Assembly (NCBI GenBank): GCA_007922195.1
Contig: ML682059.1
Span: 16,273,940-16,337,939 of the forward strand
Origin: Podocnemis expansa
Lineage: Eukaryota; Chordata; Testudines; Podocnemididae
Direction: 5' to 3'
Length of the DNA stretch: 64,000 bases
This document shows, one piece after another, positions 57,310 to 64,000 of this stretch. Within the stretch, counting starts at the first letter, position 1, and every line of letters begins with the position of its first letter. Under the pieces are notes generated by a model. It was not told the DNA's origin and ran no database searches. It saw only the letters and a list, made by a program, of their open reading frames with translations. Position numbers and translations under genes: made by a program.

Positions 57310-58345
57310 ATTTATTGTAATGAAACCCACTGCCAATAGTGGCATTTGAATGGATTTTATACAGCTTAATAGAAATGTGTGCAGAGAAAGGCAAATGCTT
57401 CTGGTGTTGAACAGCTATTAACTCAGTTATCAGAGACCAAAATCTTGTCATAGTTAGACACTACAACAGGTTTCTGGTTGATCCTTCTTACTAATCTATA
57501 TCTTTAACTAAATTCGTCACCCTGTTTGGAAAGCATAGATTTAACCAGCTTCCATTTGGCATATCTTCAGCACCAAAACATTTCCAAAAGACACTTTTCC
57601 AGATCAGATCAGGTTTGACTAGTATTCTTTGCAATGTGGAAGATGTGTTGGTATAGATGACAATAAAAAAAAAATGCTGATCAATTATACAGTTTTGAGT
57701 CAACAAGTCAGCCTCACTGTGTATGAGAAATGTGAATTTAGAAAGTAGGAGATAAAATATTTAGGGCACATAATTCGCAAACGGGGAATTCAGGTGGATT
57801 CACACAAGTTGAAGCATTATTTCTCTTACCTGAACCTCAAATTTTTTATATAGTACGAAGATTCCAGGGCATAACAAATCATTTTGGAAAATTCTTACCA
57901 AATTTAGTTCAACCAACAAAAGCCTTAAGAGAGCACCATAATGGTCCTACTGTGAATCTGGAAGAGTACACAGCAAGATGCATTTAATAAAAGAACTACT
58001 GTCATTTCCACCTAATTTGTTACAATACTCAATCAACCGTCCAACAACAGTAACAGAAGATGTATCTTCATATGGCTTAGGAGGAGATCATACAGAGAAA
58101 CAATCAGCAAGATACTAGACCTGTTGTATTTATAATAAGAAACTTCACAAAAAACTGAGCAGGAGTTTGGTCAAGGCAAAAAAAGCGCTCACAGTCAGTT
58201 GGAACTGTGAATGTCTCAATACACATCTGTTTGATTTAGATTTTATCATGGAAACAGACTACAACCCCTTAGTGATTCAAAACCACTGAGAAGTCATTTT
58301 GATTCTACCAAACTGTTGCAAGTTGACTCCATTTATCCTACCCTC
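57310..58345 (+). mobile_element. Ty3/gypsy retrotransposon remnant (RT and RNase H)
   Basis: Colinear with Ty3/gypsy pol. At about 57350-57435 is the MDFIQLN segment (RT start). At about 57445-57475 LDTTTGFW, followed by an LPFG-region equivalent. At about 57725-57770 EIKYLGHIIRKRGIQVDSHK. At about 58045-58085 TVTEDVSSYGLGG (start of RNase H, DASSYGLG in relatives). At about 58200-58290 TVSWNCECLNTHLFDLDF and METDYNPLV (RNase H DHKPL equivalent). The YMDD region is degraded and there are several stops and frameshifts. Integrase and LTRs are not seen. Confidence 0.75.
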
Positions 58346-58493
58346 TTTGGCAAAGTTGAGTAGGTTACTGGCAAATCTTATCCTTTATTTGTTAATCTCT
58401 AATTTGATCATGTGAGATGGAGATGCTGGAATTGCTACCAGAAAAAGTTTAATGAAGTCTTTACTTATTTTGTTGGTGGCTGCTTACTCAGGG
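58346..58493. other. Short intergenic gap
   Basis: Nothing recognised. Confidence 0.4.
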
Positions 58494-58501
58494 CTTTAAA
58501 C

Positions 58502-58655
58502 CAAGGGCAGACAAAATTGGTGCACAGGTAGGCACCAGCAATTTTGCTTTTGATCACCAGAGGATGCTCCTCAATTATGTTTCTGCAGTGGAGTTAGGCA
58601 ACAGGCTACTAAAACTGGTCACCATGGCAACCAGAAACTGATTTGTCGAGGCCTG
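58502..58655 (+). mobile_element. Short hAT MITE, copy 2
   Basis: 154 bp, ends CAAGGGCAGACAAAATT and ..GATTTGTCGAGGCCTG. Flanking 8-mers CTTTAAAC (58494-58501) and CTTTAGAC (58656-58663) match at 7 of 8. Inverted relative of 45690-45833. Confidence 0.85.
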
Positions 58656-58789
58656 CTTTAGACAGAATGTCTGCTGCTTTGAATACTTTCTTCTGGCATG
58701 TATTCAATGTTGATACAAAATTTCATCAATTATAGTTGAAATCTTTGAATCCTAGATAGAAATTCATCTAGTAGTTTTGTAGCACTCAT

Positions 58790-59090
58790 AGCCTGAGGAA
58801 GAACATGATAGTCCTTAGGTATATACAAGGTTTTTATAAAGAGAAGCATGAAAAATTGTTCTCCTTAGTCAAGGAAGAAGTAGTGGTCTTTAATTGAAGA
58901 AAGGGAAATTTAGATTATACCATAGGGAAAACTTCCTTGCTGTTAGGGTAGTTAAGCACTGGACCAAATTTCCTATGGAGACTGTAAAAATCTCCACCAC
59001 TGGAGATTTTAAAGATAAAGTTAGGGAAACACTTGTCAGGGATGGTCTAGAAAATACTTAGTCCAGCCTCAATGCCTAAATTCCCATAGC
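58790..59090 (+). mobile_element. CR1 LINE C-terminal domain and 3' UTR start
   Basis: KKGKFRLYHRENFLAVRVVK then HWTKFPMET at about 58895-58985 matches the RLDIRKKFLTMRVVKHWNRLP region; CTTGTCAGGGATGGTCTAGA at about 59033 is the typical CR1 3' UTR. Earlier codons read in another frame. Confidence 0.7.
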
Positions 59091-59314
59091 ACATAAGTAA
59101 CCAACAATGAGGCTTCAAGAATCCTGGCTAAGTGCTGATGATCAGGGTCAAGCCCATGCTAAAGCCCTGCTGGGATCCTCAAACTATGAATTCCTCCATC
59201 AATCTTGCCCACTGGGCTGATTCTGTTAGTCTTCTCAGAGCCTGACTAAGAGATCAGATGCTGCACAAAACAGTTAGAGGTTGTTGTGCCACTGACCTTT
59301 TCCCTCATGTAGAA

Positions 59315-59590
59315 CCTTTAGCTCGGTGGTTCAAGTATTCCCCCTTATGTGGGAGATCCAGATTCTATTCTGCCCTCTGGCTGATTTGAAGCGGGGATTT
59401 GAATCCACATCCCTGATCTGTCAGGAAAGTCCACTAAAAAGTGGTCTGTGATATATTCTGGGATGATCTCTCTTAATCTCTCTTGTCTAAGTCATTCCAC
59501 GTGGTATAAAAAACTAAAATATTCAATGTTTATTCATATATGGACTTCCACTTCTTAGGTGACCATCCTAATCACTGTGCTATAGACAAT
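59315..59590. repeat. tRNA-like inverted-dimer repeat, copy 2
   Basis: Left half: A-box-like TTAGCTCGGTGGTTCAAG (59319 on) and B-box-like CCAGATTCTATTC. Right half inverted: GGGGATTTGAATCCACA (B box complement, about 59391-59407) and, after an AT-rich insertion, CACTGTGCTATAGAC (A box complement) at about 59573-59587. Same arrangement as 31542-31670. Confidence 0.5.
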
Positions 59591-59839
59591 TTCTCAACCG
59601 TCAATTCTGATTAGAGATAGGTACTTAAGTCCATTCAGGAGGTGAAGCTTAGGCCACACACGGTTCTTTAGCATTTCTACTGGTTAGGTTAGATGGCTTT
59701 CTGCTTGGCATGTTAACTTCTGAAGATGCCATTTTAGGTACGTAACTGTACATGAAGCCTGGGAACCTAACTTGAGGGCAGTGCATTCCATTAGGCAACA
59801 GGACACATAATGCTGAGTGTTGCAATTCTGAGCCTAAAT

Positions 59840-60751
59840 GTTCTCTATACATATTAGAGAAAAAGCACTTTTTTTTTATATACAGCAAAATCAGCCTCAC
59901 TTTTACATACTTGAAGACTATCATGTCTCTATCAGTCTTCTTTTCTCTACCCTAAATATTTTTTTAAGTCTTCCCTTATAGATCACATTTCCTAGACCTT
60001 TAATCATTTTTGTTGATCTCCTCTTGATTTAATTAGTCCACTTTCTGAAGTGTGATGCCCAGACTTAAACACAATACTCCAATCAAGGATTTACCAGTGC
60101 TGAGTAGAGTGGGAGAATTCTCCTGTCTTGATTACAGTGCTCCTGCTAGTATATCCCAGAAAAATCTGTGTGATTCTTAACTGTATAACATATTGATGGA
60201 CCATATTAGTTTGTGATCTACTATAACTTCCAGATTGACTTCTGCAACATTCCTTCCTAGGCATTCATTTCCCATTTTGCATTTCTGAAACTGATTATTC
60301 CTTTTCAGTACAGTATTTTGCATTTGTCATTATTGTATTCCATCCTGTTTAGTTTAGACTATTTATCTAGTTTGTCAAGATCATGTTGAAATCTAATTCT
60401 CTCCTCCAGAGTGCTTGCAACCTGCCCAGGTTTGGCTGTCCTCAAATTTATGTATATTCTCCATACCATTATCCAAAACATTTATGAAAATATTGAATAG
60501 AACTATATGCCTGTTGAACTCCAAATATTCCCTTTCAGCTAGATTGTGAAGCAGTGATAATTATTCTTCAGGCATGCTTGTCCAGCCAGTTGTGCACTCG
60601 ATTTAAAGTAGGTTCATGAGAGAATTGTGTGAGACAGCATCAACAGACTTCCTAAAGTCAAGATATATGACATCCTGCTTCCATCAAAGTAAGGATATTA
60701 GGTTTGTTTCATATGATTTGTTTCTTATAAATCTATGTTGGTTGATACTTA
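59840..60751 (-). mobile_element. CR1-type LINE, left (3') part
   Basis: The plus strand reads as the complement of the turtle/crocodilian LINE ORF2: GATGCCCAGACTTAAACACA.., ..ACTCCAATCAAGG.., AGTAGAGTGGGAGAATTCTC, ..CTGCTAGTATATCCCAG.., ..CATTTCCCATTTTGCAT.., ..TTGTCAAGATCATGTTGAAA... Colinear over 800 bp. Continues after the MITE at 61554. Confidence 0.82.
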
Positions 60752-61553
60752 CCGTATATACTCATCTATGAGCCAATCTCTGCATAAGCTGACCCTTGGT
60801 TATAACCCACCCAAACTGGAAAAAACACATGACCTGTGTATAAGCTACCCCCATTCCCGACCCCCTTCCCTAAACACCCCCACCCTGCACTGCTAGCTTT
60901 CATCGTGCCCCAACCTCCTTTTATCCCCTCTGCCCTGCACCACTGGTCTCTGCCACATCCCTGATCCTCTCACTAACCCCACCCCCACCCTGAACCTCTG
61001 GCCTCTGCCAATCAACAGTCATTTAACTAATGCCTCCTACTCTGCTGACTGCTACTCCTGAATCACTGACACCTTCCCACATATGCCTAGCATGCTGCGC
61101 TTCTCCGGAGTCCCTGGGCCCCTCCCTAGCCTACCCCCCCATGCCACAGTGCTCCAGAGTCCCTGGGCCCCTCTCTAACTCTCCCCACCATGTTGTGTTG
61201 CTCCAGAGTCCCTGGAGGCCTCTGTAACCTGCCCCTCCATGTCGCACTACTCCAGAGTCCCTGGACCCCTTCCTTAACCCCCCCCCCCATGTCATGCTGC
61301 TCCAAAGTCCTCAGGCCCCTCCCTAACCCCCCTGGAATGGACACTGGCTCCCTTGGGCTTACCCCCCTTACCTGGCTGCCCCAGAAGCCAGACCACATGC
61401 TCGGGCTCCCAGCCTCAGCATGCTCTGAACATGCTCAGGATGGGAGATTTCAAAACTTCCAGCTACTGTATATACCCCGTGTATAGGCCAAGTGCCTTTC
61501 AAAAAGGAGATTTCAGGGCAGAAACTTCTTGGCCTATACATAAGTATACATGG
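60752..61553. mobile_element. MITE with CCGTATATACTC termini splitting a CR1
   Basis: 802 bp with inverted ends CCGTATATACTCATCTATGAG against a right end ..CATAAGTATACATGG, and an inner pair of ATAAGC/GGCCTATA motifs. Flanked by TTA (60749-60751) and TGA (61554-61556), suggesting a 3-bp TWA-type duplication with one change. The CR1 sequence on both sides is continuous. The interior is C-rich with a tandem array at 61091-61335. No transposase. Confidence 0.75.
61091..61335. repeat. Minisatellite, five units of 49-50 bp
   Basis: CTCCAGAGTCCCTGG-type motifs start at 61103, 61153, 61202, 61251 and 61301, giving periods of 50, 49, 49 and 50 bp. Units also share a CCCCTCCCTAACC-like segment. Open frames on both strands across it come from the period and composition. 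Confidence 0.92.
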
Positions 61554-62185
61554 TGATATGTTATTCCTTCTAGATGTTTATAAATGGAATGTTTATTATT
61601 TGTTTCATTCTCTTTCCAGATGCTAAAGTTAAGACAGCTAGTCTAATTCCTTGGATTAACTTTATTCCCCTCTCTATAGATAGGTACTATATTTGCCTTT
61701 TTCCTGTCCTCAGGTATCTCTCCTTTCCCTTTGGGAAACTTCCTACATGAGTTCTCGAACACAATCACTAAGGGATCACTTCGGCCAGTTCTATATGTAT
61801 TCTAGGATACATTTCGCCAGTCCCTACTAACTGGAAGACCTCTAACTTGTCCAGGTAATTCTAAACTTCTTTTCCCCTGTTTTAGCCTCAGATCTTATCC
61901 TATTTTAACAGATGGTCACTATGGTAGTCACCCAATCACTGTTAACTTTTTTAGTGAAAGCCTAACAAGGAGGACATTGAACACTTGGATCATTGCTGCA
62001 TTTTCTGTTATTGTCTTTCCCTCCTCATTAAGAAATGGGCCTACCATGTTGATGGTATTCCTCTTGCTTTTTACACATTAGTAAAATGCTTCCTTGTTAC
62101 CCTTTATATCCCTAGCTAACTTAATCTTGTATTCTGTCTTGACCTTTCCAATTTTATCCCTATGTGTTTCTGTTACTTTAGAGGG
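61554..62185 (-). mobile_element. CR1-type LINE, right (5') part
   Basis: Resumes the 59840-60751 element: plus-strand ..CTTCTAGATGTTTATAAATGG.., ..TAGGTACTATATTTGCC.., ..TTTTCTGTTATTGTCTTTCC.., ..TCCTTGTTACCCTTTATATCC.. are complements of the LINE reverse transcriptase region. Its 5' side meets the plus-strand CR1 that begins at 62196. Confidence 0.82.
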
Positions 62186-62195
62186 CAATTGGCTT

Positions 62196-64000
62196 GGTAT
62201 CTTAGGTACCTATACACAAATGCAAGGAGCCTAGGAAACAATAGGAAGAACGGGTAGTACTGGCACACGGAAGTAACTATGATGTAACTGGAATAACAGA
62301 GACATGGTGGCATAGCTTGCATGACTGGAGCACTGCCATGGATGGGTATAAATTCTTAAAGAAGGACAGGTAGGGAAGAAGAAATGGAGGAGTAGCACTG
62401 TATGTAAAAGAGCTTTATGACTTCTCAGAACTGTAAAAGAGCTTTATGACTGCTCTGAGCTCCACTATAGAAGTGGAGGCACACCTGTTGAAAGTCTCTG
62501 GGTTAAATTTAGAGAAGAGTGCAACAAGGGTGATGTTGTGGTGGGTGTCTGCTGTAGACAATCAGAGCAGAAGGAGGTGGGTGAATGAGGCTTTCTATGG
62601 ACAACTAGCCGAAGTTTCCAAATCATGGGTCCTGGTTCTCATGGGGGACTTAAATTACTCTGATGTCTGCTGGGAGGGAAATACAGCAGTGCACAGACAG
62701 TCAGGACATTTTTGGAGAGCATTAAGGACAACTTCCTGGTACAAATGCTGGAGAAATGAACTAGGAGCCTTGCACCTCTTGAGCTGCAGCTCATGAACCT
62801 AGAAGAATTGTTTGGGAAGGTAGAAGTGAATGGCAACCTGAGCAGCAGTGACCATGAGGTGATAGAGTTCAGGATCCTGATCAAAGGAAGAAAGGAAAGA
62901 AGCAGAACACAGACTGTGGACTTCAGAAAAGCAGATTTTGGCTCCCTCAGGGCACTGATGGGCAGGATCACTTGGGAGGCTAATCTGAAGGGGAAAGGCA
63001 TCTAAGAGAGCTGTCTGTATTTTAAAGAAACCCTATTAAGGGCACAGGAAGATACCATTCTGACGTGCAAAAGGAACAGCAAATATGGAAGGTGTCCAGC
63101 TTGGCTTAGAAGAAAACTCTACAGTGAGCTGAAACACAAAAGGGAAGCTTACAAGAAGTGGAAACTTGGACAGATGACTTGGGAGGCATATAAGATATTA
63201 CTCAGGCCTGCAAGGATAAAATCAGAAAGGCCAAAGGGCAATTAGAGCTGCAGCTAGCAAGGGATGTGAAGGATAATAAGAAGGGGTTCTTGAAGTATGT
63301 TAGTAACAAGAAGAGGATCAGGGATAGTATAGGTGCCATACTGTATGAGGAAGTTATCCTCATGGCAGATGAAGCAGAAAAAACTGAAGTCCTCAATGCT
63401 TTTTTATCTCAGTCTTCATGTGCTCCCAGCCTGCTACACTGGGTAATATGGAATGGAGAAAAGGAAAGCAGCCCTTGGTGATGGAAACTCAGGTTAGGGA
63501 CGACTTAGAGAAGTTGGATGTGCACAAGAATATGGGGCTGGGTGAACTGCAACCCATGGTGCTGAGGGAGCTGGCCAATGTGATTTCAGAGCCACTAGTC
63601 ATTATCTTTGAAAACTCATGGTGAATGGGGCAGATCCCAGATGACTGGGAAAAGATAAATATAGTGACCATCTTCAAGAAAGGGATAAAGGAAGACCCAG
63701 GGAACTTCAGACCAATCAGCCTCACCTCAGTCATGGAGCAGGTCCTGAAAGAATACATTCTGAAACACTTGGAGGAGAATAGAGTGGTCAAGAAAAGTCA
63801 ACATGGATTCACCAAGCGCAAATCATTCCTGAACAACATGCTTGCCTTCTCTGATGAGATGACTGGCTTTGTGAATGAGGGAATAGCCATTGATATGATA
63901 TATCTCGACTTTAGCAAAGCTTTTGATGCGGTTTCCCACGGTATTCTTGTCAGCAAGTTAAGGAAGTATGGTTTGGATGAATAGAACATAAGGTGGATAG
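62196..64000 (+). mobile_element. CR1 LINE ORF2, endonuclease and reverse transcriptase, runs off the right edge
   Basis: The longest LINE copy in the window. APE-type endonuclease: YTNARSLGN-like start (about 62209), YDVTGITETWW (about 62278-62310), LVLMGDLNYSDVCWEG (about 62634-62682) and SSSDHEVIEF with the catalytic SDH (about 62842-62872). Linker at about 63080-63170. Reverse transcriptase: NMGLGELQPMVLREL (63531-63575), GNFRPISLTSVMEQVLKEYI (63700-63758), SQHGFTKRKS (63798-63828), IYLDFSKAFDAVSHGILVSK (63898-63957). The catalytic YADD region lies beyond the edge. Broken by stops and frameshifts, one at a 31-bp duplication near 62404-62460. Confidence 0.93.

Noticed and set aside
61030..61556. 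Pro/Leu/Ser-rich ORFs on both strands
   Set aside because: Produced by the 49-50-bp minisatellite; no independent coding evidence.

Overview
The window is a piece of vertebrate nuclear DNA, from a sauropsid and most probably a turtle (a crocodilian is the alternative). The evidence is one homeobox gene with vertebrate splice structure, many CR1-type LINEs with the sauropsid 3' end (minus-strand copies begin TAGAATCATAGG), an endogenous-retrovirus-type LTR beginning TGTGATGAAGTGGGA, and many short hAT and Harbinger-like elements. There are no bacterial-style operons, tRNA or rRNA genes, and no CRISPR array.

Gene: the only host gene recognised is IRX1, a TALE/Iroquois homeobox transcription factor on the minus strand. 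Four coding exons join in frame at consensus splice sites: 4419-4679, 1221-2226, 727-799 and 306-363. They encode 465 residues. The CpG-rich promoter and 5' UTR lie at about 4680-5400. The 3' UTR runs off the left edge.

Rest of the window: about 58 kb upstream of IRX1 holds no recognisable host gene. This fits the gene desert 5' of IRX1 in other vertebrates. Roughly 5.4-13.3 kb is mostly unique, AT-rich sequence, a reasonable place for cis-regulatory elements, though none can be proved here. From 13.3 kb on the sequence is a layered fossil record of transposons: (1) CR1/L3 LINEs on both strands, with a head-to-head pair at about 62.19 kb; (2) two decayed Ty3/gypsy pol regions (32.35-34.41 kb minus, 57.31-58.35 kb plus); (3) several hAT-type MITEs whose ends are fixed by 8-bp target duplications; (4) palindrome-packed MITEs of one family at 13.3, 19.6 and 30.8 kb, the first carrying a decayed Myb/SANT-like DNA-binding ORF; (5) repeats with a hammerhead-ribozyme-like core at 42.4, 52.5 and 56.9 kb; (6) inverted-dimer tRNA-like repeats at 31.5 and 59.3 kb.

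Nesting is frequent. At 49.3-52.9 kb an LTR lies inside a hAT element that interrupts a CR1, and the same CR1 is cut again by a hammerhead-like repeat. At 59.8-62.2 kb a MITE with an internal 49-50-bp minisatellite splits a CR1. All calls were made by reading the sequence and by memory of protein and repeat families; no search was run.
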